Source: VRUE01 sp040508545
GTDB taxonomy: Bacteria > Actinomycetota > Thermoleophilia > Solirubrobacterales > 70-9
NCBI GenBank assembly: GCA_040508545.1
Contig: JBEVMR010000116.1
Location: 1 to 64,000, forward strand
Length of the DNA stretch: 64,000 nt
Direction: 5' to 3'
In this document: one piece after another, positions 15,980 through 26,280 of the stretch
Position numbering within the stretch: the first letter of the stretch is position 1
How the letters are laid out: each line of letters opens with the position of its first letter
Program-made: the position numbers and the translations under genes
Notes under the pieces: model-generated
Seen by the model: the letters and a program-made list of their open reading frames with translations, nothing else
Told to the model about the DNA's origin: nothing
Databases searched by the model: none

Positions 15980-17852
15980 AGTCGGCCCGGCCGGGGCGCT
16001 GCGCGCCGCCGTCAGGCGCGTGCGAACGCGCCTGCAGGGGCTGCGCCTGGACCGGGCACGACGCCGCCGGCCGCTGAGCGCGACGCCGGACGAAGTGAGG
16101 ACCGCCCTGGGCGGCCTTTCGCTGGCGGAGGCGCTGCGCGGCCCCGCATTGGCGGCGCTCCCCACGGTCGCGGCCTACGAGCGCTTGCTGGCGGGGCTGG
16201 GCGAGGACGGCCGGCGCCTGCTGCTCGAGCGAGCCGACGCCGTCGCCGCCCACCGCTTCGACCTGCTCGGCTCGGGCCCAGTCGAGCTCGGCGCCGAGAT
16301 CGACTGGAGCCAGGACTTCAAGTCCGGGAGGCGCTGGCCGCTGAAGCACAGCCTCTTGATCGAGGCCTTCTATTTCGACGACTCCGACATCAAGGTCCCC
16401 TGGGAGCTGTCACGGTGCCAGCACCTGCCGCTGCTCGCTGCGGCTTTCAAGCTCAGCGGCGACCGCCGCTACCTGGACGAGCTCGGTGCGCAGCTGACCG
16501 GCTGGATCGAGTCCAACCCGGTCGAACTGGGCCCCAACTGGATCTGCACGATGGACGTCGCGATCCGCGCGGCGAACTGGGTGGCGGCGCTGGCGCTCTG
16601 TGGCGAGGCGGCCGCCGCTGAGCCTTGGGCCGAGCCGGTGGCCGCGAGCCTGCTCCTGCACGGGCGCTACATCCGCAGCCACCTCGAGACCGCCGAGGCG
16701 CGGACCAACCACTACCTCTCCGACGTCGCCGGCCTGATCGTCGTCGCGGCGCCGTTCTCACGCGGCGAGGAGGGCGCTGCCTGGGGACGCTGGGCAGTCG
16801 ACGAGCTGATCGCCGAGATGGATCACCAGGTGCGCGAGGACGGCTGCGGCCACGAGGCCTCGATCCCCTACCACCGCTTGGTCTCCGAACTGTTCATCTG
16901 CGGCACCCGGGCGGGCGAATCACTGCGCCCGGGGGCCTTTCCCGGCTGGTACCAGGAGCGGCTGGGCCGGATGCTCGACTTCGCCGCCGCCTACACGCGG
17001 CCGGACGGCCTGGCGCCGCAGATCGGCGACAACGACGACGGCCGCTTCCTCCCCCTGGACGAGTACGGCAGCGGCGACTTCCGCTCCCACCTTCACCTCT
17101 TCGGCCAGGCCGAGCGGCCCTATGAGCCCCCCACTCGATCGATCTCCTTCCCGGCGGGCGGCTACTACACGATGCGCCATGGCGATCTCTACGCTCTCGT
17201 GCGCTGCGGCGACACCGGCGTCTACGGCGTCGGCGGCCATGCCCATAACGACCAGCTCTCCTTCGAGCTCAGCTACGGCCAGACGCCGCTGATCGAGGAC
17301 CCCGGCGTCGGCACCTACTACGAGAGCGAAGACGAGCGGCTGCGTTTCCGCTCGACCGGCTTCCACTCCACCCTCCGCATCGACGGGGGCGAGCAAAACG
17401 AGCTTCCCGCCTATCCGCGCTTCCCGCTCGGCAACCGCAGCCGCGCCGAAGCGGTCGAGTGGGCAGCCGAGCCGGGGCGAACCACCTTCAGCGGCCGCCA
17501 CCATGGCTTCGAGGCGCTGCCGGCGCCGGCGCTGCACGAACGCCGCCTCGAGCTCGACGGCGGCGGCCGTGAGCTGACGATCGCCGACACGGTCAGCAGC
17601 GACGCCGGGCACCAGCTCGATTGGGCCTTTCCGCTCGGCCCCTGCCACGACGTCAGCATCCGCGACGGGATCGCCGTCGCCGAGCTCGGCGACGTCCGTC
17701 TCTCGATCGCGGTCGAGGGAGCGGAGCTGTCGATCGAGGACGGCGCCTACTCGCCCGCCTACGGCGTGATCGAACCGAGGCCCTTCGTCACCGCCCGGGG
17801 CCGCAGCGCCGCAGGGCGCCACACGACGACGATCCGCCTCCGGGTCGATTGA
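15954..17852 (+). CDS. Heparinase II/III-family polysaccharide lyase
   Basis: A 632-residue protein with the two-part layout of heparinase II/III and PL12/15/17/21 enzymes: an N-terminal alpha/alpha toroid (about 85-390; NWICTMDVAIRAANWV, TNHYLSDVAGLIV, EASIPYHRLV) and a C-terminal beta-sandwich (about 400-632; GGHAHNDQLSFEL, the conserved metal-binding or catalytic His/Asn region). These enzymes cleave uronic-acid polysaccharides by beta-elimination. No signal peptide is visible, so it may act inside the cell or on membrane intermediates, unlike the three secreted lyases at 2678-6125. ATG 15954 lies 26 bases inside the flippase gene. Such genes are common in exopolysaccharide loci; substrate unknown. 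Confidence 0.88.
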   Translation: MSKLRRLREVGPAGALRAAVRRVRTRLQGLRLDRARRRRPLSATPDEVRTALGGLSLAEALRGPALAALPTVAAYERLLAGLGEDGRRLLLERADAVAAHRFDLLGSGPVELGAEIDWSQDFKSGRRWPLKHSLLIEAFYFDDSDIKVPWELSRCQHLPLLAAAFKLSGDRRYLDELGAQLTGWIESNPVELGPNWICTMDVAIRAANWVAALALCGEAAAAEPWAEPVAASLLLHGRYIRSHLETAEARTNHYLSDVAGLIVVAAPFSRGEEGAAWGRWAVDELIAEMDHQVREDGCGHEASIPYHRLVSELFICGTRAGESLRPGAFPGWYQERLGRMLDFAAAYTRPDGLAPQIGDNDDGRFLPLDEYGSGDFRSHLHLFGQAERPYEPPTRSISFPAGGYYTMRHGDLYALVRCGDTGVYGVGGHAHNDQLSFELSYGQTPLIEDPGVGTYYESEDERLRFRSTGFHSTLRIDGGEQNELPAYPRFPLGNRSRAEAVEWAAEPGRTTFSGRHHGFEALPAPALHERRLELDGGGRELTIADTVSSDAGHQLDWAFPLGPCHDVSIRDGIAVAELGDVRLSIAVEGAELSIEDGAYSPAYGVIEPRPFVTARGRSAAGRHTTTIRLRVD

Positions 17853-17872
17853 CCCCGCGCTCCGGGCGTGCC

Positions 17873-18994
17873 TTATTCGCGCAGCAGCGCGTAGGCGTAG
17901 AGCAGCCAGCCGAGGTGGTAGGAGCGGCACTCGCGCAGCGGTTCGAGCTCCTCCGCTGCAGCCACGGTCTGGTCGCTGACGGACCCAGGCCGCAGTGAGC
18001 GAGCGACCGTGCGGTAGAAGTTCGCGCGGCTGATCCCGAAGGGCGCGTCAGCGTCGCTGCCGACCCGTTGGATGTTGCGGCAGATGAAGGGCGGCTGCTC
18101 GTCGACCAGCGAGAGCGAGAGCTCGTTGCGGCCGTCGAGCCATTCGACGCCCAACGTCAGGGCCTCTCGGTAGGAGCCCTCACCGAGTTGTTCGACCGGC
18201 ACCAGGCCCATGAACGCCATCCCGTCCTGGTGCACCGAGTAGACCGGGTAGCCCTCGAGCACCGTCGCGTTGCTCGGGGCGTAGAGCCACCACCACTGAC
18301 CGAACGAGCCCTGCGCCTCGACCAGGTGCTCGGCCGTCTGCCGCAGCGCAGGCGAGGGCGACTCGCCGCGAATCGAGTAGAGGGAGGCGAGGCCGAGCAG
18401 CGGGTAGACCTGTGAGGCGAAGCTGGTGATCCGCGAGCCGAGCATCGTGCGCAGGCCCGAGGGGCGCTGCGGCATCGCCCGGAAGACCCGCGAGCTGGCG
18501 GAGTGGCGGCCGAGCAACTCGCTGGCGCAGCGCCCGGCCAGGTCGAGCGCCGCGTCGCGAACCTCGGGGAAGGCCTCGGCGCCCGCGGTCAAGCCGCGCA
18601 GCACCTGCCCCAGCGCAGCGCTCTCGGCCCCCTCGATGTCGAGCGAGCGCTCGAGCGCGCCGACCAGGCCCGGGGAGCGCTTGTCGCCGGCGATCGCCCC
18701 CGCCCACAGCGTCGTCGACAGCAGCGGCGCGCCGTGGTCGGCCTCACAGACTCCGTGCAGCGCATCGAGCGCCTTGCCAACCGGGACGACGCTCTCCGGC
18801 GCGACCAGGGGCTGGCTGAGGATCCCGACCATCGAGGCGGCCGAGTAGTAGGGGTTCTCGCCGCGGTTGACGAGGCGGTCGCCCTGAGGCAGCGCCTTCT
18901 GCGAGAACAGGTTGGAGCGCTCGTCGTACATCTGTGGCAGCGCTCTCAGCGCGGTGCCGGCAAGCTCTTCCATACGGGTCTCGACCTCGATCAC
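17873..18994 (-). CDS. Hypothetical protein, probable helical (alpha/alpha) barrel
   Basis: A 373-residue protein I cannot assign. It is helix-rich, with a Trp/Tyr-rich centre (FGQWWWLYAPSNATVLEGYPVYSVHQDGMAFM) that resembles the substrate clefts of alpha/alpha-toroid sugar enzymes, and repeating Leu/Ala-rich helices before and after. No signal peptide. Its location between the heparinase-like lyase and a CelD-like transferase suggests work on polysaccharide or lipid-linked sugar. I place the start at GTG 18994 because TATGTT sits exactly 6 bases upstream (leaderless type); the frame is open to 19120 but that extension would overlap the divergent gene. GTG 19009 is an alternative. Confidence 0.65.
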   Translation of the reverse strand: MIEVETRMEELAGTALRALPQMYDERSNLFSQKALPQGDRLVNRGENPYYSAASMVGILSQPLVAPESVVPVGKALDALHGVCEADHGAPLLSTTLWAGAIAGDKRSPGLVGALERSLDIEGAESAALGQVLRGLTAGAEAFPEVRDAALDLAGRCASELLGRHSASSRVFRAMPQRPSGLRTMLGSRITSFASQVYPLLGLASLYSIRGESPSPALRQTAEHLVEAQGSFGQWWWLYAPSNATVLEGYPVYSVHQDGMAFMGLVPVEQLGEGSYREALTLGVEWLDGRNELSLSLVDEQPPFICRNIQRVGSDADAPFGISRANFYRTVARSLRPGSVSDQTVAAAEELEPLRECRSYHLGWLLYAYALLRE

Positions 18995-19000
18995 GGCGCG

Positions 19001-19010
19001 AACATACACT
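19001..19010. promoter_or_regulatory. Overlapping divergent leaderless -10 boxes
   Basis: In the 22-bp gap between GTG 18994 (minus) and GTG 19017 (plus), the plus-strand box TACACT (19005-19010) and the minus-strand box TATGTT (19001-19006) overlap by 2 bp. Each is 6 bases from its start codon. Confidence 0.5.
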
Positions 19011-19016
19011 CCGCCC

Positions 19017-20072
19017 GTGTCGAGTTGCGAGCCGATCGCCGACTTCGAGGCGGGGCGGGACGAGTGGAGCGACCTTGCCGAGCGCTCTGGAAGCGTCTTT
19101 GCCACCTGGGAGTGGGCCACTGCCTGGTGGCGTCACTTCGGCGAGGGTAGCGAGCAGGCCCTGCTGCGCTGCTCGGGTGAGGACGGCAGGCCCTTCGCGA
19201 TCCTGCCGCTCTGCCGCTCGCGGCGGGGGCCGCTGCAGATCCTCCGCTTCATCGGCTACGGGCCCGGCGACATGCTCGGCCCGGTCTGCGCTCCGGCCGA
19301 TCGCGAGGCGGCAGGCCATGCCCTGCGCGACGCACTCGCCGACGGCAGCGCCGGCCCCTGCAACTTGCTCTTGGCCGAGCGCCTGCCGGTCGGTGCCCTA
19401 GGCGAGGCGCTGGGCGGACGGCACCTGCAGCGAGAGGCCAGCCCCGAGATGGAGATCGGCGGTCGAAGCTGGGAGGAGTTCGTCGCCGCGCAGAGCCGCA
19501 ACATGAAGGAAAAGCTGCGGCGCAACACCCGCAAGCTCGAAAAGCAGCACGAGCTGAGCTTCCGCCTCTGCGATGACCCCGACCGGCTGCAGGGCGACCT
19601 CGACACGCTGATCCGGCTGCACCGGGCGCGCTGGGGCGAGGGCGAAGGCGCTTTCCAGCGCGAGCAGGTCGTCGCCTTTCACCACGACTTCGCCGCGGCG
19701 GCGCTGGCGCGCGGCTGGTTGCGCCTCTGGATCATGGAGATCGACGGCGAGCCGGCCGCTGCCTGGTACGGCTACCGCTTCGGCGGCGCCGAATGCTTCT
19801 ACCAGTCGGGCCGCGACCCAAGCTTCGACCGCTTCTCGATCGGATTCCTGATGCTGATGCGGACGGTGCAGGCGGCCTTCGAGGACGGCCTCGACCGCTA
19901 CGCCTTCCTGCGCGGCGACGAGCCCTACAAGGATCGCCTCGCCGAATCGGACCCCGGATTGGAAACCCGTGCCCTGGGCCGGGGAGCGCTGGGGTCGGCG
20001 GTCGTCGGGCTCGGCGGGCGGGCACTGGGCTCCCAGCGCGTCCGCCAGCGCGTGGCAGATGCAATGCGTTAG
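19017..20072 (+). CDS. CelD/FemAB-like GNAT acyltransferase
   Basis: A 351-residue soluble protein of the CelD/BcsL-like GNAT group often found in capsule and cellulose loci. It has the early FATWEWATAWWRHFG motif, a central basic helix (SRNMKEKLRRNTRKLEK, about residues 160-180), and the C-terminal fold with AWYGYRFGGAECFYQSGRDPSFDRFSIGFLML and LRGDEPYKDRLAE. Members are thought to transfer an acyl or aminoacyl group; acceptors are mostly unknown. GTG 19017 was chosen because TACACT lies 6 bases upstream; an extension to 18912 would overlap the divergent gene. It shares the general layout of the tandem pair at 21992-24132. Modification of the polysaccharide or its lipid carrier is plausible. 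Confidence 0.78.
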   Translation: MSSCEPIADFEAGRDEWSDLAERSGSVFATWEWATAWWRHFGEGSEQALLRCSGEDGRPFAILPLCRSRRGPLQILRFIGYGPGDMLGPVCAPADREAAGHALRDALADGSAGPCNLLLAERLPVGALGEALGGRHLQREASPEMEIGGRSWEEFVAAQSRNMKEKLRRNTRKLEKQHELSFRLCDDPDRLQGDLDTLIRLHRARWGEGEGAFQREQVVAFHHDFAAAALARGWLRLWIMEIDGEPAAAWYGYRFGGAECFYQSGRDPSFDRFSIGFLMLMRTVQAAFEDGLDRYAFLRGDEPYKDRLAESDPGLETRALGRGALGSAVVGLGGRALGSQRVRQRVADAMR

Positions 20073-20106
20073 GCCGGGCTAAAGGACACCGGTCCACCTG
20101 CCGACC

Positions 20107-20112
20107 TAGACT
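20107..20112 (+). promoter_or_regulatory. Putative leaderless -10 box (TAGACT)
   Basis: TAGACT ends 8 bases before the ATG at 20121; no Shine-Dalgarno sequence is present. Confidence 0.45.
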
Positions 20113-20120
20113 GCCAGCGC

Positions 20121-21368
20121 ATGAAGATCGGAATCGTCGGACTCGGATACGTAGGACTCCCCCTCGCCGTCGCCTTCGCGGAGGCGGGGCACGAGGTGAT
20201 CGGCCTCGATGCCGATCAGCGCAAGATCGACGCGCTCAACGAAGGGCGCAGCTACATAGAGGACATCCCCAGCCCCTCCCTCGAGCCGCTGGGCGACCTT
20301 CTGCGGGCAACTCCGCGCCACGCCGACCTCGCCTCCTGCAACGCACTGATCATCTGCGTGCCGACGCCGCTGACCAGCTCGCGCGAGCCCGACCTCACCT
20401 ACCTGCTGGAAGCGGCCACGGGCCTCTCGCAGGTACTCCAGCCCGAGCAGCTCGTGGTGCTCGAGTCGACCACCTACCCCGGGACCACCCGCGATCGCCT
20501 GGTGCCGATCCTCGAGGAGTCGGGGATGTCGGCCGGCCGCGACTTCCACCTCGCCTTCTCACCCGAGCGGATCGACCCGGGCCGCACCGACTACACCGTC
20601 CGCACCACGCCCAAGCTCGTCGGCGGCCTGACCGAGGCGTGCACCGAGCGAGCCCGCGACCTCTACAGCCTGATCTGCGACCAGGTCGTCGTCCTCTCCA
20701 GCCCCGAGACGGCGGAGCTGGCAAAGCTGCTCGAGAACATCTTCCGCTCGGTCAACATCGCCCTCGTCAACGAGATGGCCCAGCTCTGCGACCGGCTCGG
20801 CATCGACATCTGGGAGGTCGTCGACGCTGCCGCGACCAAGCCTTTCGGCTTCATGCGCTTCGACCCGGGGCCGGGAATGGGGGGCCACTGCCTGCCAGTC
20901 GACCCCTTCTACCTCGCCTTCAAGGCCCGCGAGCACGACTTCTACCCCGAGTTCATCGAGCTTGCCGGCAAAGTCAACCAGGCCCAGCCGGCCTTCTGCG
21001 CCGAGCGCGTCCAGCGCGCCCTCAACGACGCCGGCAAGGCGGTCAACGGGGCCAACATCATGCTCCTCGGGGTCAGCTACAAGGCCGGCATCGGCGACGT
21101 CCGCGAGTCCCCCTCGCTGAAAATCATCCAGCACCTCCAGGAGCTGGGTGGCAACGTCTCCTACCACGACCCCCACGTCCCCTCGCTCAGGGAGTCAGGA
21201 CTGTCCTCCGTCGACCTGGCGGAGGGCCTGGCAAGCGCGGATCTGGTGGCGATCGTCACCCCCCACCCGGAGATCGACTACAAGGACGTGGTCGCCTCCG
21301 CTCCGTTGGTCGTCGACTTCCGCGGGGTCACCCGCGGCATCGAGGCCGACAACCTGGTCCTCCTCTAG
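20121..21368 (+). CDS. UDP-sugar 6-dehydrogenase (UDP-GlcNAc/ManNAc type)
   Basis: A 415-residue NAD-dependent enzyme that oxidises C6 of a UDP-hexose or UDP-HexNAc to a uronic acid. N-terminal Rossmann fold with GLGYVGLPLAVAFAEAGHEVIGLD (G-x-G-x-x-G, residues 7-12), then ESTTYPGTT and SPERIDPGR; middle dimer helix with KLLENIFRSVNIALVNE; active-site Cys in MGGHCLPVDPFYL (about residue 258); C-terminal UDP-binding part with GVSYKAGIGDVRESPS. The extended GGHCLPVDP motif is typical of WecC/WbpA/TviB-like UDP-HexNAc dehydrogenases. It would supply the uronate substrate expected by the lyases in this locus. Closed by a strong terminator that overlaps its stop. Confidence 0.92.
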   Translation: MKIGIVGLGYVGLPLAVAFAEAGHEVIGLDADQRKIDALNEGRSYIEDIPSPSLEPLGDLLRATPRHADLASCNALIICVPTPLTSSREPDLTYLLEAATGLSQVLQPEQLVVLESTTYPGTTRDRLVPILEESGMSAGRDFHLAFSPERIDPGRTDYTVRTTPKLVGGLTEACTERARDLYSLICDQVVVLSSPETAELAKLLENIFRSVNIALVNEMAQLCDRLGIDIWEVVDAAATKPFGFMRFDPGPGMGGHCLPVDPFYLAFKAREHDFYPEFIELAGKVNQAQPAFCAERVQRALNDAGKAVNGANIMLLGVSYKAGIGDVRESPSLKIIQHLQELGGNVSYHDPHVPSLRESGLSSVDLAEGLASADLVAIVTPHPEIDYKDVVASAPLVVDFRGVTRGIEADNLVLL

Positions 21369-21390
21369 ACCCGCGAGGATCTAGAGGAGG
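21359..21390. terminator. Bidirectional hairpin after UDP-sugar dehydrogenase
   Basis: CCTCCTCTAGA (21359-21369) and its perfect complement TCTAGAGGAGG (21380-21390) form an 11-bp stem with a 10-base loop, covering the dehydrogenase stop codon. It sits between convergent genes; no long T-run follows. Confidence 0.65.
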
Positions 21391-21400
21391 CGGAGTTGCG

Positions 21401-21919
21401 CTACTCGCCCGGCTCGCGCCGCGGCACGAGGACCAGCCGCTTGAACTCGGCGACGAGGACGCCGTCCTGGTTGAGCACGCGGGTGTGGACCTTGACCACG
21501 CCGCGGTCGGGCTTCGATTTCGAGGGCTTGACCTCGAGCACCTCGGTCTCGCAGAAGAGCGTGTCGCCGTGGAAGACGGGGTTGGGATGGCTGAGCTCTT
21601 CGGTCGCCAGGTTGGCGATCGCCTTGCCGGAGACGTCGGAGACGGACATGCCCAAGGCCAGCGAGTAGACCAGCGGCCCGACGACGACGTTGCGGCCCTG
21701 CTGGGACTGCTTGGCGTAGACGTCGTTGAGGTGCAGCGGGTGGTGGTTCATCGTGATCAGGCAGAAGAGGTGGTCGTCGGACTCGGTCACCGTCTTCGCC
21801 GGCCAGTGCTTGTAGACGGCGCCGACCTCGAACTCCTCGAGGTAGCGGCCGTAGCTGTGCGCGCCGGACGCCTCGCGCTCGGCCTGGTCGGTGGTCAGCT
21901 CGTACTTCTCGTCGCTCAT
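21401..21919 (-). CDS. MaoC-family hot-dog acyl-CoA hydratase
   Basis: A 172-residue single hot-dog domain protein: GRYLEEFEVGAVYKHWPAKTVTESDD, then FCLITMNHHPLHLNDVYA (the hydratase D/N-x-N-P-L-H region, here N-H-H-P-L-H) and NPVFHGDTLFCETEVLE. The family hydrates trans-2-enoyl-CoA or related unsaturated dicarboxyl-CoA thioesters. Single-domain members of this branch are often annotated as itaconyl-CoA or mesaconyl-CoA hydratase-like, which could connect it with MeaA and the malyl-CoA lyase, but ordinary enoyl-CoA hydration is equally possible. GAGG lies 8 bases before ATG 21919. It follows the acyltransferase operon by 72 bp on the same strand and may be its last gene. Confidence 0.8.
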   Translation of the reverse strand: MSDEKYELTTDQAEREASGAHSYGRYLEEFEVGAVYKHWPAKTVTESDDHLFCLITMNHHPLHLNDVYAKQSQQGRNVVVGPLVYSLALGMSVSDVSGKAIANLATEELSHPNPVFHGDTLFCETEVLEVKPSKSKPDRGVVKVHTRVLNQDGVLVAEFKRLVLVPRREPGE

Positions 21920-21991
21920 CTGGTGATCCTCGTCTCCTTGGGGTTTGCGGCGCGGAATCCTAGTCGGCCGTCCCTCCCCGGGGGCGTCCCG

Positions 21992-23062
21992 TCAGGCAGA
22001 GCCGGCGAAGCGGTGGTGGATGCGGCGCAGGCGTGGCCGCAACACAGACCGGTAGGAGTACTTGGCCAACCCGGCCGGGTTGCGGCGGTAGCCGCGCAGT
22101 GTGAAGTGCGATCGCTGGCCGGTGGCGAGCTTGTCCTTCCACTCGGTCCGTTCGCCGAGCAGCTCGTAGGCCCCGATCCCCCGCTCGAAGCAGTGCTCGA
22201 CGATCGAGAGCTGGAGCACCAGGCCGGGCACGAGCTTGCGGAAACGCTCGTCGTAACCCGCCTTGAGCGAGTAGAGCCGGCCGCCTTGCTCGATGCAGAG
22301 GCTGAAGACGACCAACTCGCCGTCGAGCTCTACGCGGCTCAGCCGCAGCTCTCCGCGGGCATCGAAGCAGGCCGCGATCTCCCGGTAGAAGGCCTCGGTC
22401 TCCGGCTGGGAGACGATCGCGGTGCCGGCACTCCCCTTCCAGCCGCTGGCCTCGAGCGCGAGGCCGCGTGAGAGCTCTGCCTCCAGATCGGCCGGCGCCT
22501 TAGCTATCTCGAAGCTCGCCTCGAAGTCCTTTTCCATTTTGCGGTGGTAGCGCCGCAGGCGTTTCTTCCAGCTCGCGTGATTCGCCTTCACCCAGGCATC
22601 GAGCTCACCGCTGGTGTCGACGATCGGCGAGACGCTGCCGGGCTCGAATAGCCCGACCATCCCGGCCCGGCGCATGCCGGCGGTGAGGTGCTCGAGACTG
22701 GGATCGCCGTCGGGAAGCTCGACCAGCTCGATCGCCCCCACGTCCTGCAGGGCCGCGTCGATCAGCGCGTCCATCGCCTCTGGACTGCGGGCGAGAGGGC
22801 GGAAGAAGCAGGAGTGGACGTTGGCCATCGCTTCGAGCCGCCGGCCGTCGCGGATCAGCGGCAACACCCCCGCAAGGGCGCCGTCTTCTCGGACCGTGCA
22901 TATCGCAAGCTGCCCGGCACTCCCGCCGAAAGCGGCCAGCCAGGCCATGTGCCAGCAGTGCAGGTCGAAGGGCCGTGAGTTGCGGGTCACGAGCGCGTCC
23001 CACTCGGCAGCAAGCGCGGCGAGGCGGGCGACCTCGGCCACCCACTCCACCGTGAAGGTCAC
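21992..23062 (-). CDS. CelD/FemAB-like acyltransferase, tandem copy B
   Basis: A 356-residue cytoplasmic GNAT-superfamily protein closely related to its upstream neighbour. Shared blocks: RPFDLHCWHMAWLAAFG, FFRPLARSPEAMDALI, LPDGDPSLEHLTAG, a basic helix (WKKRLRRYHRKMEKDFEASFEI), EASGWKGSAGTAI, TEAFYREIA, VLQLSIVEHCFERGIGAYELLGERTEWKDKLATG. The GNAT core is in the C-terminal half. The start is GTG 23062, overlapping the previous stop by 4 bases (GTGA), so translation is coupled; the frame stays open far upstream but only as an antisense-like extension inside the neighbour. Reaction unknown; likely acyl transfer to an amine in the pathway built by the operon. Confidence 0.82.
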   Translation of the reverse strand: MTFTVEWVAEVARLAALAAEWDALVTRNSRPFDLHCWHMAWLAAFGGSAGQLAICTVREDGALAGVLPLIRDGRRLEAMANVHSCFFRPLARSPEAMDALIDAALQDVGAIELVELPDGDPSLEHLTAGMRRAGMVGLFEPGSVSPIVDTSGELDAWVKANHASWKKRLRRYHRKMEKDFEASFEIAKAPADLEAELSRGLALEASGWKGSAGTAIVSQPETEAFYREIAACFDARGELRLSRVELDGELVVFSLCIEQGGRLYSLKAGYDERFRKLVPGLVLQLSIVEHCFERGIGAYELLGERTEWKDKLATGQRSHFTLRGYRRNPAGLAKYSYRSVLRPRLRRIHHRFAGSA

Positions 23063-24128
23063 GACTGTTTGTCCTTGAGACGCCGGTAAGCGCTTTTGAG
23101 GCGCGGCCTCAACACCGTCCTGTAGGTATACCTGCCGAGGCCGATTGGGTTGCGGCGATAGGCGCGGAGGTTGACGTGGGGGCGCTTCGAGGTCGCGAAC
23201 TTGGCCTTCCACTCGCTCTCGGTGCCAAGCAGCTCGTGCGAGCGCAGGCCCTGCTCGAAGCAGTGCTCGATGATCGAGAGGCGCATCACCAAGCCCGGCG
23301 CCAGGCGGCGAAAGTCCTCGTCGAAGCCGGTCTTCAGCAGGTAGAGGCGGCTGCCGTGCAGGACGCAAAGGTCGAACGCGGCCTCGCGCCCGTCGAGGCG
23401 GATCCGGCTGAACCGCAGCTCGTCGCGGTCGGCAAAGCTGCGGGCGACCTCGCGGTAGAAAGCCTCGGTCTGGGGGGATGACGTGATTGCCGTGCCGGCC
23501 TGCCCCTTCCAACCGCTCGCCTCGACCTCGAAGCCCTCGTTCAGCTCTCGCTCCAGGTCCGTGGGCGGCACGACGATCTCGAACTCGGCCTCGTGGTCGC
23601 GCCCCATCTTGCGCCGGAAGCGCTCCAGCGGCGCCCCCCAGCGCTTCTTGCTCTGCTTGCGCCAGGCTTCGAAGTCGCCGTCGGTCTCGACCAACGGCGA
23701 GGCATAAGCCGCTTCGACCAGCGGCAGCATCGAGGCGCGACGGGCGCCGGCCGACAGCGATTCGAGACTGGGATCGCCCTCCGGCAGGGAAATCAGCTCG
23801 ACCTCGCGGCGGCCGCGCTCCATCGTCGCCGCAACCAAGGCTTCCATCGCCTCCTCGTCGCGCGCCAGGGGTCGAAACGAGGGCGTGTGGGCGTTGGCGA
23901 GGGCGCGGATGCCACTGTCGCCACCCAGCAAAGGGAAAGCCCCAACCAGCTCGCCGTCACGGCGCGCCGTGCAAATCGCGAGCTCGGCGTCCTCGCCGAA
24001 AGCGCGCCACCAGGCCTGGTACCAGCAATGCAGGTCGAAGGGCCGCGTCTCCTCGGGGAGTGCCGAGTCCCACTCGCTGGCCAGCTCCTCGAAATGTCGT
24101 GAGCTCTCGACCCACCCGATGTCGAGGC

Positions 24129-24132
<4 letters not shown>
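23059..24132 (-). CDS. CelD/FemAB-like acyltransferase, tandem copy A
   Basis: A 357-residue protein paralogous to the downstream gene: RPFDLHCWYQAWWRAFG, SFRPLARDEEAMEALV, LPEGDPSLESLSAG, FRRKMGRDHEAEFEI, EASGWKGQAGTAITSSPQTEAFYREVA, RLSIIEHCFEQGLRSHELLGTESEWKAKFATSKR. The C-terminal ends of both are also alike (YRRNPxGLxxYxYRxVLRPRL). GTG 24132 overlaps the pabAB stop by 4 bases. Tandem duplication with both copies coupled to pabAB suggests two related transfer steps or a heterodimer. Acyl donor and acceptor cannot be read from sequence; the ACP encoded upstream is a candidate donor. Confidence 0.82.
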
Positions 24133-26255
<2,123 letters not shown>

Positions 26256-26280
26256 TTGGTCCTTTGACCCGCTCGGGGTG

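Noticed and set aside
19793..22471. A 2.7-kb + strand open frame across the UDP-sugar dehydrogenase
   Set aside because: It runs in other frames through well-supported genes on both strands; composition is Arg/Pro-rich shadow typical of GC-rich DNA.
23063..23512. N-terminal extension of acyltransferase copy B
   Set aside because: Overlaps copy A in another frame; GTG 23062 fits the paralog start and the coupling overlap.
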